Shown in pieces: positions 8,037 to 16,049 of a stretch of 64,000 nucleotides of DNA. Below the pieces are notes generated by a model. It was not told the DNA's origin. It saw nothing but the letters and a program-made list of their open reading frames with translations, and did not search any database. A program made the position numbers and the translations under genes. Source of the DNA: Nocardiopsis sp. TSRI0078 (lineage in GTDB: Bacteria; Actinomycetota; Actinomycetes; Streptosporangiales; Streptosporangiaceae); NCBI RefSeq assembly GCF_001905145.1, contig NZ_LWLB01000002.1, positions 66,883 through 130,882 of the forward strand, written 5' to 3'. Numbering within the stretch: position 1 is the stretch's first letter; every line of letters starts with the position of its first letter.

Positions 8037-9068
8037 TCAGCGGGTGGGCGGCGCGGTGCTCTCGCGCTCGACGACCTCGCCCCGCACGGTGATCACGCGG
8101 GGCCGGTCCTCGGGCTCGCCGTCCAGGGCGAGCATGGCGGCCCGCTCGCCCATCTCCTCCAGGGGCAGGCGCACCGTGGTCAGCGCGGGGGTCAGGTCGC
8201 GCAGGGTGGGGATGTCGTCGAACCCGGCCACCGACAGGTCGGCGGGCACCCGCAGCCCCAGGTCGCGCAGGGCCGCCATCGCCCCGGTGGCCATGACGTC
8301 GTTGACCGCGAACAGGCAGGTGGCGTCGGTGCCCACCGCCATCAGGCGGCGGGTGGACTCATAGCCGCCGTCGCGGGTGAAGGCGCCGTGCACCACGTTG
8401 TGGTGGGCCAGTTCCAGACCGGCCCCCGAGAGCGCGGAGTGGAAGCCGTCCAGGCGTTCGCGGGCGGTCTGGAGGTCGGTGGGGCCGGCCAGGATGGCGA
8501 ACTCGCGGTGCCCCTGGGCGATGAGCCGGCGGGCCAGCTCGGCTGCTCCGGTGTGGTTGTCGGGGGTGACCGTGTCGGCGGGAAGGCCCTCCTGGGACAC
8601 GCACGCCACCTGTCCGCCCTGGCGGCGGAACATGCGGATCTCCTCGGACAGGCGCCGGTTGCTCTCCTCGTCGGTGGAGCGCGACCCGACCAGCACCACC
8701 GCGCGGGCCCGGTGCGCGCGCAGTGTGGCCAGGATGCGGCCCTCCTGCTGTGCGGAGCGGCCGGTGGTGCCCAGGACCAGGACCAGGCCCTGTTCCTCGG
8801 TGTGGCGGGTGACCCCGGCCGCGATCGAGGAGAAGTAGGGGTCGGAGATGTCGTGGACGAGCAGGCCGACCAGGGAACTGCTGTTGCGGGCCAGGGTCTG
8901 GGCCGAGGCGTTGGCCAGGTAGCCGAGTTCCCGGGCGCTGGCGGTCACCTTGTCGCGCAGGCGCTGGCTCACCTGACGGGTGCTGCCGTTGATCACCCTG
9001 GACGCCGTCGCCAAGGACACCCCGGCGTGCTCGGCGACCTGTTCAAGGGTCACGTAACCGGACTCCAC
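8037..9068 (-). CDS. LacI-family transcriptional repressor
   Basis: A 343-residue LacI regulator. The DNA-binding domain begins VTLEQVAEHAGVSLATASRV and is followed by the hinge helix; the periplasmic-binding-like domain includes LVGLLVHDISDPYFSSIAAG and ends near VAGFDDIPTLRDLTPALTTV, typical of the family. The GTG at 9068 is chosen because AGGAGAGG sits 8-10 bases upstream; a GTG at 9095 would remove that spacing. It probably controls the neighbouring sugar cluster: a 14-bp operator-like palindrome lies before this gene, and close matches stand before the oxidoreductase and permease operons. Confidence 0.92.
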   Translation of the reverse strand: MESGYVTLEQVAEHAGVSLATASRVINGSTRQVSQRLRDKVTASARELGYLANASAQTLARNSSSLVGLLVHDISDPYFSSIAAGVTRHTEEQGLVLVLGTTGRSAQQEGRILATLRAHRARAVVLVGSRSTDEESNRRLSEEIRMFRRQGGQVACVSQEGLPADTVTPDNHTGAAELARRLIAQGHREFAILAGPTDLQTARERLDGFHSALSGAGLELAHHNVVHGAFTRDGGYESTRRLMAVGTDATCLFAVNDVMATGAMAALRDLGLRVPADLSVAGFDDIPTLRDLTPALTTVRLPLEEMGERAAMLALDGEPEDRPRVITVRGEVVERESTAPPTR

Positions 9069-9096
9069 GCCGCTCCCTCTCCTGCCTCGGCCCACG

Positions 9097-9110
9097 GGAA
9101 AACTCTTTCC
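9097..9110. promoter_or_regulatory. LacI-type operator, site A (autoregulatory)
   Basis: GGAAAACTCTTTCC, an imperfect palindrome, lies just upstream of the LacI start. It differs from site B at 13789 at only two positions. Confidence 0.55.
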
Positions 9111-9166
9111 TAGCCTAGCGGAGCCCTCAGCCCGCTCACGTATGCTCCGATGTCCCCTTCATCCCG

Positions 9167-10090
9167 TCAGTCCCCGCGACCTCCGGATGAGTCGTCGGAC
9201 CCGTCGACCCGGGTGCGCAGCTGCTCGCGCCAGGTCCGTGTGGGGCTCCAGCCCAGGGCGGTGCGGGCCGCCTCCGAGGAGAACACCGCGCGGCCGTCGG
9301 ACAGGGCGGCGGCCACCGCCGCGGTGGTGGGGTGGTGCTGAGGCAGCAGGGTGTCGACCGGACCGGTGGCCAGGGGGTCGGGGGCCATGGCGTTGAACAC
9401 CTGCCCTCCACGGACCTTGTCGGGGTTCTCCACCACCAGCGCGAACAGTTCGGCGGCGTCGCGTGCGTCCACGTAGTTGAACAGGGAGGTGGCGGCCAGC
9501 GCCGGGTCGGCCAGCCGTTCGGCCATGGTGTGCCCGAGCTGGGTGGGGGCGCCCTCCCACTCCTCGGGGGCCACCACGTACCCCGGCCGCACGCACGACA
9601 GGACGCAGGTGCGGGAGGTGCGTGCCAGGGCGCGAGCGGTGTCCTCGATGATCGTCTTGCTCAGCCCGTAGGCGTGCCAGGGCGCGACCGGGTGCTCCTC
9701 GTCCAGCGGCAGGTAGCGGGGCGTCCAGGAGGGGGTGTTGTACCCGTACACGGTGGGGCTGGAGGCGGCCACCGCGGAGCGCGCGCCGTGGGCCACGGCC
9801 GCGGAGAGCACGGCCCAGGCCAGCCCGGTGTTGACCTGGAGGGTCTCCACGTCGGGGCGGGCGAAGGGCACGGCGATCCCGGCCAGGTGGACGACCGCCT
9901 CGGGGCGGGCGCGGGTGAAGGCCTCCTCCAGTGCTGCGGGGTCCAGGAGGTCGGCGGTGATGCCGTCCACGTCCTGGGGCAGGCTTGCCTGAGCGGTGTC
10001 CACGGAGGTCACCTGGTGTCCGCGGGCTGCCAGGACGGACACGACGCTGCGGCCGAGCCGTCCGGAGCCGCCGGTGACGAGAACGCGCAT
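9167..10090 (-). CDS. NAD-dependent epimerase/dehydratase
   Basis: A 307-residue extended SDR. The NAD motif TGGSGRLG is at the N-terminus, VVHLAGIAV follows near residue 60, and the catalytic set is ASSPTVYG with YGLSK, giving the YxxxK needed for 4-epimerase or dehydratase chemistry. It acts on a sugar or sugar nucleotide, or on a lactone-type sugar acid; some relatives are uronate dehydrogenases. The ATG at 10090 follows AAAGGAAG. Position and strand place it downstream of the DUF6807/Gfo genes, from which a 360-bp gap separates it, so it may have its own promoter. It likely belongs to the same carbohydrate pathway. Confidence 0.85.
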   Translation of the reverse strand: MRVLVTGGSGRLGRSVVSVLAARGHQVTSVDTAQASLPQDVDGITADLLDPAALEEAFTRARPEAVVHLAGIAVPFARPDVETLQVNTGLAWAVLSAAVAHGARSAVAASSPTVYGYNTPSWTPRYLPLDEEHPVAPWHAYGLSKTIIEDTARALARTSRTCVLSCVRPGYVVAPEEWEGAPTQLGHTMAERLADPALAATSLFNYVDARDAAELFALVVENPDKVRGGQVFNAMAPDPLATGPVDTLLPQHHPTTAAVAAALSDGRAVFSSEAARTALGWSPTRTWREQLRTRVDGSDDSSGGRGD

Positions 10091-10451
10091 GGGTGTTGTC
10101 TTCCTTTCGTGCCCCGGTGGTCCGGGGCGGTCGTCCACAGGTCGGACCGGGTACTGGTGCCGCCTGGTCGAGCGGGCCCGGGGTCGGTGCCGGGGGACCC
10201 CGAGGGCGTCCGGCCTCGTGCTGCTCCGGCCCGCCCGGCGCTGCCGCCCCGTCCTCTGTCGGCCCCGCCCCGGCCGTGTGCTCTTCGTCGTCCGCCGTCT
10301 CTCTGCTCCGCCTGTCCGCTGCCCCGCCGGCCCGTCGGCTCGCGGACCCCGCGACCGCGACCCGTAGTCCGGCCCGTCTGTTCTCCGCCCCGCCGGACGG
10401 GGACGGCGGCGCGTCCGCGGGGCCGGGCGGTGCGCGCCCCGCCTCAGGGGC
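10091..10451. other. Gene-free stretch
   Basis: About 360 bp of very GC-rich DNA between the epimerase and DUF6807 genes. It has a Shine-Dalgarno for the epimerase but no recognisable gene, and only short, imperfect inverted repeats. Confidence 0.5.
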
Positions 10452-11303
10452 TCAGGACAGCTCCGACGCGGAGGCGGCCAGCTCCCGCAGGGCCCCGTCG
10501 CCGTCGGGGTGCCCGTCGCGCACCGCCACGCGCAGGCGCCGCTGCAGTCGCCCGCCCTCGGGCAGGGGCAGGCGCGTGTCCCAGGCCAGTGAGGGACCCA
10601 CCCCGGGGTACTCCTCCGCGCGCAGGAACCAGGGGTCGGTGTGCTCACCGGGCTGGAGGAAGAGCAGGGTCCACCGCCCACCGTCCCGGTTCGTCCCGGC
10701 CATGGCCAGCCACGCGGCGCGCGAGCCGTGCAGGGCCTCCTCGCCCCGCAGCCCGCCGTCGCCGGTCACGGCGGGAGGGGTGTCGGTGACGGGCGCGCGC
10801 CAGAACAGGCCTCCGTATCCGGCACCGGGGCGGCCGTTGGTGGCGGGGCTGCCGATACTCAGCTCGCGCCCGGAGGTGTTGCGCAGATCCGTGCGCACGT
10901 CCAGCACCCAGGTGTGCTCGTCCAGGCCCGCGGCGCGCACGGTGCGCTCCTCGCGCAGCAGCTCGGCCCCGTCCGGGCCGGTCCACGACAGGAGCTCGAC
11001 GCGGCGGTCCTCTCCCAGCTCCAGCCAGGACAGGTGCCGTTGGCGGCCGTGGTTGTCCAGGAGCACCGATCCCCGGTCGCGGGTGAAGGTGCGCCCGCCC
11101 CAGAAACTGACCCCCGACACGTCGGGCACGGCCACGCTCAGCCCGAAGTGGTGCAGGTGGTCGGCGGGCCGCTGCTCGGTGACCTCCGTGCCCGAACGGG
11201 TGCGTACCGGGTGCAGGTAGGGGCGCGGGGACAGGGTCTGTTCGATGTCGGTTCCGTCGTGCAGGACGGCCAGGGCGCGACCGTCCAGGGTCAGCGTGTT
11301 CAC
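10452..11303 (-). CDS. DUF6807 (PmoA-like) family protein
   Basis: A 283-residue cytosolic protein of mostly beta structure, without signal peptide or membrane segments. Features I associate with DUF6807, often labelled PmoA, are RPYLHPVRTRSGTEVTEQRP, then HHFGLSVAVPDVSGVSFWGG, and a late YPGVGPSLAWDTRLPL segment. It is unrelated to methane mono-oxygenase catalysis despite the label. Such genes commonly accompany Gfo/Idh/MocA oxidoreductases in sugar catabolic loci, but the reaction is not established. The GTG at 11303 overlaps the TGA of the preceding oxidoreductase gene (GTGA), so they are translationally coupled. Confidence 0.8.
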   Translation of the reverse strand: MNTLTLDGRALAVLHDGTDIEQTLSPRPYLHPVRTRSGTEVTEQRPADHLHHFGLSVAVPDVSGVSFWGGRTFTRDRGSVLLDNHGRQRHLSWLELGEDRRVELLSWTGPDGAELLREERTVRAAGLDEHTWVLDVRTDLRNTSGRELSIGSPATNGRPGAGYGGLFWRAPVTDTPPAVTGDGGLRGEEALHGSRAAWLAMAGTNRDGGRWTLLFLQPGEHTDPWFLRAEEYPGVGPSLAWDTRLPLPEGGRLQRRLRVAVRDGHPDGDGALRELAASASELS

Positions 11304-12472
11304 GGTGTGGCCTTCGCGTCGGCCGACCCCGGCCGGGAGGCGGGAGACCAGGCGGGGTCGAGTTCGGAGAACAGCGCCAGGTGCTCGGCGCTGCGGTGGA
11401 TGAGGGTGTCGATGCCGGGGATGATCCGGCGCACGCCCTCCTCGGTGCGGTGGACCCGCTGCATGTGCCCCGGGACCGCGACGGGGTCGGGCGCGGTGCG
11501 CACCGCTTCGAGCACGTGCATGAACGCGCGGGTGGCCGGGGGCGGCACCAGCAAGGGCTCCTCCCCGCGCACGTGGGCGACGAGGTTGGCCAGCAGGTGG
11601 GTGCGCGTGTGGGTGGTGGTGACCGGGGTGCGGCCGGGCCGGTGCAGGGTGACGCGGTCCAGGGTGTACTCCAGCTCGATGCGCCCGAGCTCGCCGTGCA
11701 CCACCAGGCGCGGCGGCAGGTGCTCGGGCGCGCACAGGGTCACCGCCAGGGTGATGGGCAGGCCCTCGGTGGTGTGTACGCGCACGCAGGAGGTGTCGTC
11801 GGCCTCGATGGGGTGGGCGTGGAACATCTCCAACTCCACCCGGTCCGGCGCGTCGGCCTGGGCCCCGGCCACGGCCAGGGCGGTGGCCAGCGCGTGGGCG
11901 AAGGGGTTGGTCAGCGCGCCGTCCACCACGTCGCGTCCCTCGATGCGGCGCCGGCCGGCCCAGGGGGCGCGGTCGTAGTAGGCCGAGGTGCGCACCCAGG
12001 TGCCCGCGCCGCCGATACCGCGCAGGCGGCCCACCGCCCCCTCGCGCACGAGCGAGCGCACGGCCTCCACGGCGGTCGATCCCAGGCTCTGAAAGCCCAC
12101 CTGGCAGGCCAGGCCGGAGGCGTCCACGGCCGCGTTGAGCTGCTCGAACTCGTCCAGCGTCGCGGTGGTCGGCTTCTCCAGCAGCACGTGGGAGCCGTGC
12201 TCCAGCGCGGTGCGGGCCAGGGGCAGGTGCGTGTGGATGGGCGTGGACAGGATGGTGATCTGGGCGCCGGTGCGCTCGATCGCCTCGCCCAGGTCGGCGT
12301 GGCAGGGCAGCGGGCCGTGCCCCTCCAGGCCGTCGCCGTCGGGGACGGGGCGCTGGTCGCACAGGCCCACGAGCCTGACCAGGCCGCTCTCACCCATCTC
12401 GCGCAGGACCCGCAGGTGGGTGCGGCCGTGTCCGTGGACCCCGGCCAGCAGTACGGGAACGGGCGCGCCCAT
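11300..12472 (-). CDS. Gfo/Idh/MocA-family oxidoreductase
   Basis: A 390-residue dehydrogenase. The N-terminal Rossmann fold starts VPVLLAGVHGHGRTHL, the signature LLEKPTT lies near residue 95, and a C-terminal alpha/beta dimerisation domain follows, including DVVDGALTNPFAHALATAL. The family oxidises or reduces cyclic polyols and sugars with NAD(P). The initial nucleotide-binding loop is less canonical than in its neighbour. The ATG at 12472 shares one base with the TGA of the upstream gene (TGATG) and its own stop overlaps the DUF6807 start, so three genes form a tightly coupled operon. Confidence 0.88.
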   Translation of the reverse strand: MGAPVPVLLAGVHGHGRTHLRVLREMGESGLVRLVGLCDQRPVPDGDGLEGHGPLPCHADLGEAIERTGAQITILSTPIHTHLPLARTALEHGSHVLLEKPTTATLDEFEQLNAAVDASGLACQVGFQSLGSTAVEAVRSLVREGAVGRLRGIGGAGTWVRTSAYYDRAPWAGRRRIEGRDVVDGALTNPFAHALATALAVAGAQADAPDRVELEMFHAHPIEADDTSCVRVHTTEGLPITLAVTLCAPEHLPPRLVVHGELGRIELEYTLDRVTLHRPGRTPVTTTHTRTHLLANLVAHVRGEEPLLVPPPATRAFMHVLEAVRTAPDPVAVPGHMQRVHRTEEGVRRIIPGIDTLIHRSAEHLALFSELDPAWSPASRPGSADAKATP

Positions 12473-13788
12473 CAGCCGTTCCCGAGCAGGTCGGCGACGC
12501 GGACGGGGGAGCCGGAGGCGATGGAGGCGTTGGCGGCCAGTCCGGTGAGCAGGGCGTTGCCGCCGTCCGCGTGGTCGGGGCGGATGCCGTCGTCGCCTCC
12601 TCCGAAGAGGGAGTCGAGCATGAGCTGGTCTCCACCTCCGTGGGTGCCCTCGCCCACCGCGACCTGGATCTCCTCGGGCGGCTGCCAGTGGCGGCGCAGC
12701 CACATCCGTGCGGTGGTGTGCTCCTTGGGGGCGGGCATGCCGCGCACGGGCGTGGCCTCGTCCTGGTGGGGCGAGGTGTACTCGAACTCGGTCATGTCCA
12801 GTTCCAGGCGGCCCTTGCTGCCGGTGATGGCGATGCGGTAGCCCTCCCAGGGGGCGTAGGCGACCAGGTGGTAGGTGAGCCTGGCACCGGTGTCGTAGCC
12901 GACCAGCACGGACATGTCGTCCTCGATGGTGATGCCGGGGCTGAAGACGTTGAGGTCGCGGCGGTAGCCGTCCTCGTGCTCGGCCTCCAGGTACAGGGCA
13001 CTCAGGTCGGGGCTGTCCTCCATGTGCAGGGCGAAGGGGTCGTGCTCGGCGGCGGCCTCGCCGTGGCCGCGCTCGTAGTCGGCGGCCAGGCCGTGGCGGC
13101 GGCCGTTCTCCTCGCCGTAGAAGAACAGGCGGCCCGAGGCGAACACGTCGGTGGGGCGCGCGCCGATCCACCAGTTGACCAGGTCGAAGTGGTGGCTGGC
13201 CTTGTGCACGAGCAGGCCGCCGGACTGGGCCTTGTCGCGGTGCCAGCGGCGGAAGTAGTCGGCGCCGTGGCGCAGGTCCAGCAGCCACTCGAAGTGCACC
13301 GAGCCGACCTCGCCGATGACCCCGGAGGCGATGAGGTCGCGCAGCTGGCGGTGGACGGGGTTGTAGCGGTAGTTGAAGCCGACGGTCACCCGCCCCCCGG
13401 TGCGGGCCTGGGCCTCGTTGATGCGCCGCAGCCCGTCCAGGTCGGCGGTCATGGGCTTTTCGGTGATGGCGTCGAGCCCGGCGTCCAGGGCGGCCACGAT
13501 GTAGTCGGCGTGGGTGCGGTCGACGGTGCACACGATGACCTCGTCGACCCTCTCCTCCTTGAGCATGCGGGTGAAGTCGTCGGGGGAGTAGGTCGGCACG
13601 GGATCGAGTCCGGCGTCGGTGACGATCCTGTTGTGCACGGCCATGCGGGTGGTGTTGGTGTCGCAGAGGGCGACCAGCCGTCCCCGGTCCCGGTGGGTTC
13701 CGGCCAGTGCCCGGGTGTACATCCGGGCTCGGGATCCGGTGCCGACGATCGCGTACCTGCGTGGGGTGGTGTGGTTCACACAGGGCAT
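12472..13788 (-). CDS. Gfo/Idh/MocA-family oxidoreductase, first gene of the operon
   Basis: A 438-residue dehydrogenase, longer than the 330-390 usual for the family because of insertions in the C-terminal domain. RYAIVGTGSRARMY forms the Rossmann loop, ITEKPMT is the signature near residue 102, and GGLLVHKASHHFDLVNWW carries the conserved lysine-histidine region. The C-terminal part reads like a secondary carbohydrate-binding domain. The ATG at 13788 is immediately preceded by operator site B, so repressor binding would occlude initiation; a GTG at 13779 is an alternative start. It is divergent from the ABC transporter genes. Confidence 0.87.
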   Translation of the reverse strand: MPCVNHTTPRRYAIVGTGSRARMYTRALAGTHRDRGRLVALCDTNTTRMAVHNRIVTDAGLDPVPTYSPDDFTRMLKEERVDEVIVCTVDRTHADYIVAALDAGLDAITEKPMTADLDGLRRINEAQARTGGRVTVGFNYRYNPVHRQLRDLIASGVIGEVGSVHFEWLLDLRHGADYFRRWHRDKAQSGGLLVHKASHHFDLVNWWIGARPTDVFASGRLFFYGEENGRRHGLAADYERGHGEAAAEHDPFALHMEDSPDLSALYLEAEHEDGYRRDLNVFSPGITIEDDMSVLVGYDTGARLTYHLVAYAPWEGYRIAITGSKGRLELDMTEFEYTSPHQDEATPVRGMPAPKEHTTARMWLRRHWQPPEEIQVAVGEGTHGGGDQLMLDSLFGGGDDGIRPDHADGGNALLTGLAANASIASGSPVRVADLLGNG

Positions 13789-13802
13789 GGTAAACGCTTT
13801 CC
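13789..13802. promoter_or_regulatory. LacI-type operator, site B
   Basis: GGTAAACGCTTTCC abuts the start codon of the first oxidoreductase gene. It has the central CG and GG...CC ends typical of LacI-family operators and nearly matches site A. Confidence 0.6.
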
Positions 13803-13991
13803 CCAGTGGGCGACAAGGGCGCGGCACCAGAAGAAGCCGCCTTGCAACCCAGAGCCCAGAGTACTTACACCGATGCTCTCGGTGATTTTTCTGCCGGAAA
13901 ACCGCGTAGAAATCGAGCTTCCCGGATGCCGGTGAGGCTTCGGGAGGGTAACGATCTGGGGTGTGGATCACACTTTTCGGGAAACCCGCCG

Positions 13992-14020
13992 TTGACACCC
14001 ATGTAACCCGGTGCTAGAAA
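13992..14020 (+). promoter_or_regulatory. Promoter of the sugar ABC operon
   Basis: TTGACA (13992-13997), a 17-base spacer and TAGAAA (14015-14020) make a good housekeeping-sigma promoter. The expected transcription start near 14027 puts operator site C just downstream. Confidence 0.65.
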
Positions 14021-14038
14021 CTGAACATCTTAGTACGT

Positions 14039-14052
14039 GGATAGCGCTTACC
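14039..14052. promoter_or_regulatory. LacI-type operator, site C
   Basis: GGATAGCGCTTACC forms a palindrome with mismatches only near the outer bases. It lies 10-25 bp downstream of the inferred transcription start, where a bound repressor would block elongation. Confidence 0.6.
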
Positions 14053-14077
14053 AAAACGGGTTTCAGCAGTTCATCCC

Positions 14078-14091
14078 GTGTTCTCGAACAC
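14078..14091. promoter_or_regulatory. Palindrome in the permease leader
   Basis: GTGTTC (14078-14083) and GAACAC (14086-14091) form a perfect inverted repeat. It could be a second operator for another regulator or a small RNA hairpin. Confidence 0.4.
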
Positions 14092-14195
14092 AGAGCGTAC
14101 GCGCCCTTCCGAACGAGATTGGCAGTTTCCATGAATCCAGGACCGCACGCGTCCGCCAGCGTCCCGGCGGTGGCCCCACAGGAGGGTGGATCCCC

Positions 14196-15167
14196 GTGAG
14201 CGCCCTCCTGCAAAGGCGACCCCCCAAGACCCCGCAGAACACAGCCGCCCCCAAGCCGGCCAAGAGGGTCGGCAAGAGCCCGGCCCCGGGCAAGCAGCGG
14301 CGTGAGAACCTCGCCGCCTACGGTTTCCTGACACCGTGGTTCCTGGGCCTGGCGTTCATCACCGCGGGCCCCCTGCTGGCCTCCCTGTACTTCTCCTTCA
14401 CCGACTACAGCCTCATCGGCGACCACAACTGGGTCGGCCTGGAGAACTACGAGCGGATGCTCACCGACGAGCGGCTGTTCAACGCACTGAAGGTCACGTT
14501 CGTCTACGTGTTCGTGTCGGTGCCGCTCCAGCTCGCCCTGGCCCTGGCCCTGGCGATGATCCTGGACCGGGGTGTGCGGGGGCTGCCCCTGTACCGGTCG
14601 GTGTACTACCTGCCCTCCCTGCTCGGCGGCAGCGTGGCCATCGCCATCCTGTGGCGCCAGGTCTTCGGCGCCAACGGCCTGATCAACCAGGTCCTGGCCT
14701 TCTTCGGCATCCAGGGCGAGGGCTGGGTCTCCCACCCCGACTACGCACTGGGCACCCTGATCGTGCTCAACGTGTGGACCTTCGGCGCGCCCATGGTGAT
14801 CTTCCTGGCGGGCCTGCGGCAGATCCCCGCCATGTACTACGAGGCCGCCGCAGTGGACGGCGCGAGTCCGCTGCGCCGCTTCTGGAGCATCACCGTGCCG
14901 ATGCTCACCCCGATCATCTTCTTCAACCTGGTGCTGCAGTTCATCAACGCCTTCCAGACCTTCACCCAGGCGTTCATCGTCAGCGGCGGCACCGGCGGGC
15001 CCTCCGACTCCACGCTCTTCTACACGCTCTACCTCTACCAACGCGGCTTCGGCGCCTTCGACATGGGATACGCCTCGGCGATGGCGTGGCTGCTGCTGAT
15101 GATCATCGGCGGGTTCACCGCGGTGAACTTCTTCGCCTCCAAGTACTGGGTCTTCTATGGCGACTAA
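14196..15167 (+). CDS. Sugar ABC transporter permease, MalF/LacF-type
   Basis: A 323-residue permease with six predicted membrane helices after a basic cytoplasmic tail. The EAA loop that docks the ATPase reads EAAAVDGASPLRRFWSITVP. Family CUT1, transporting oligo- or monosaccharides into the cell. The GTG at 14196 is chosen because GGAGG lies 8-10 bases upstream; earlier in-frame ATGs would add a non-permease leader. It overlaps the second permease by 11 bp. No ATP-binding subunit is encoded here, so a shared ATPase elsewhere (MsiK-like, as in other actinomycetes) is inferred. Confidence 0.92.
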   Translation: MSALLQRRPPKTPQNTAAPKPAKRVGKSPAPGKQRRENLAAYGFLTPWFLGLAFITAGPLLASLYFSFTDYSLIGDHNWVGLENYERMLTDERLFNALKVTFVYVFVSVPLQLALALALAMILDRGVRGLPLYRSVYYLPSLLGGSVAIAILWRQVFGANGLINQVLAFFGIQGEGWVSHPDYALGTLIVLNVWTFGAPMVIFLAGLRQIPAMYYEAAAVDGASPLRRFWSITVPMLTPIIFFNLVLQFINAFQTFTQAFIVSGGTGGPSDSTLFYTLYLYQRGFGAFDMGYASAMAWLLLMIIGGFTAVNFFASKYWVFYGD

Positions 15168-16032
15168 GACAGCGGCCCCCGCGACCTCCCAGAGGCGCAC
15201 ACGGGCCGAACACGTACGACGGCTGGTCACCCACATCGGACTGATCGGGTTCGGGCTGGCCATGCTCTACCCGCTGCTGTGGATGCTCTCCAGCTCCTTC
15301 AAGCCCACCGAGGAGATCTTCCGCGCCCCGGGCCTGATCCCGGAGACCTTCACCGGCGGCAACTACCCCGAGGGGTGGAGCGCCCTACAGTTCCCCTTCC
15401 ACCACTACCTGCTCAACTCGGCGATCGTGGTGGGCGGGGCGATCATCGGCAACCTCGTGGGCTGCTCGATGGCGGCCTACGCCTTCGCCCGGCTGGAGTT
15501 CCGCGGCAAGCGGCTGTTCTTCGCCATCATGCTCGCCACGATCATGCTGCCGATCCACGTCGTGATCGTGCCGCAGTACATCCTGTTCTCCGAGCTGGGG
15601 TGGGTCAACACCTTCCTGCCGCTGATCGTGCCCAAGCTCCTGGCCACCGACGGGTTCTTCATCTTCCTCATGGTGCAGTTCATCCGCGGACTGCCCAAGG
15701 ACCTGGACGAGGCGGCGCGCATCGACGGCTGCGGCCACGTGCGCATCTTCTGCCAACTGATCCTGCCGCTGTCCATGCCGGCCCTGGCCACCACGGCGAT
15801 CTTCACCTTCATCTGGACGTGGAACGACTTCTTCAGCCAGTTGATCTTCCTCACCGACCCGGAGATGTACACCGTCCCCGTCGCCCTGCGTACCTTCGTC
15901 GACTCGACCTCGCAGACCTCCTGGGGTCCGCTGTTCGCCATGTCGATCGTCGCCCTGGGACCGGTTTTCGGGTTCTTCCTCGCGGGACAGCGATACCTGG
16001 TCAAGGGCATCGCCACCACCGGAATCAAGTAG
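15157..16032 (+). CDS. Sugar ABC transporter permease, MalG/LacG-type
   Basis: A 291-residue permease with six predicted helices. LYPLLWMLSSSFKPTEEIF near the N-terminus and the EAA loop DEAARIDGCGHVRIFCQLIL are typical of the second CUT1 permease, which pairs with the upstream protein to form the channel. The two genes overlap by 11 bp, and the binding-protein gene follows within 20 bp, so all three are co-transcribed from the promoter at 13992 under the LacI-type operator. Confidence 0.92.
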   Translation: MATKTAAPATSQRRTRAEHVRRLVTHIGLIGFGLAMLYPLLWMLSSSFKPTEEIFRAPGLIPETFTGGNYPEGWSALQFPFHHYLLNSAIVVGGAIIGNLVGCSMAAYAFARLEFRGKRLFFAIMLATIMLPIHVVIVPQYILFSELGWVNTFLPLIVPKLLATDGFFIFLMVQFIRGLPKDLDEAARIDGCGHVRIFCQLILPLSMPALATTAIFTFIWTWNDFFSQLIFLTDPEMYTVPVALRTFVDSTSQTSWGPLFAMSIVALGPVFGFFLAGQRYLVKGIATTGIK

Positions 16033-16049
16033 TCGAAGGGACCAGACAC

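Larger units (their letters stand above)
13803..14195. other. Divergent control region of the carbohydrate cluster
   Basis: Roughly 390 bp with no gene. It contains the permease promoter (13992-14020), operator site C and a GTGTTC-TC-GAACAC palindrome in the permease leader. The start at 14196 implies a leader of about 170 nt. Confidence 0.6.
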
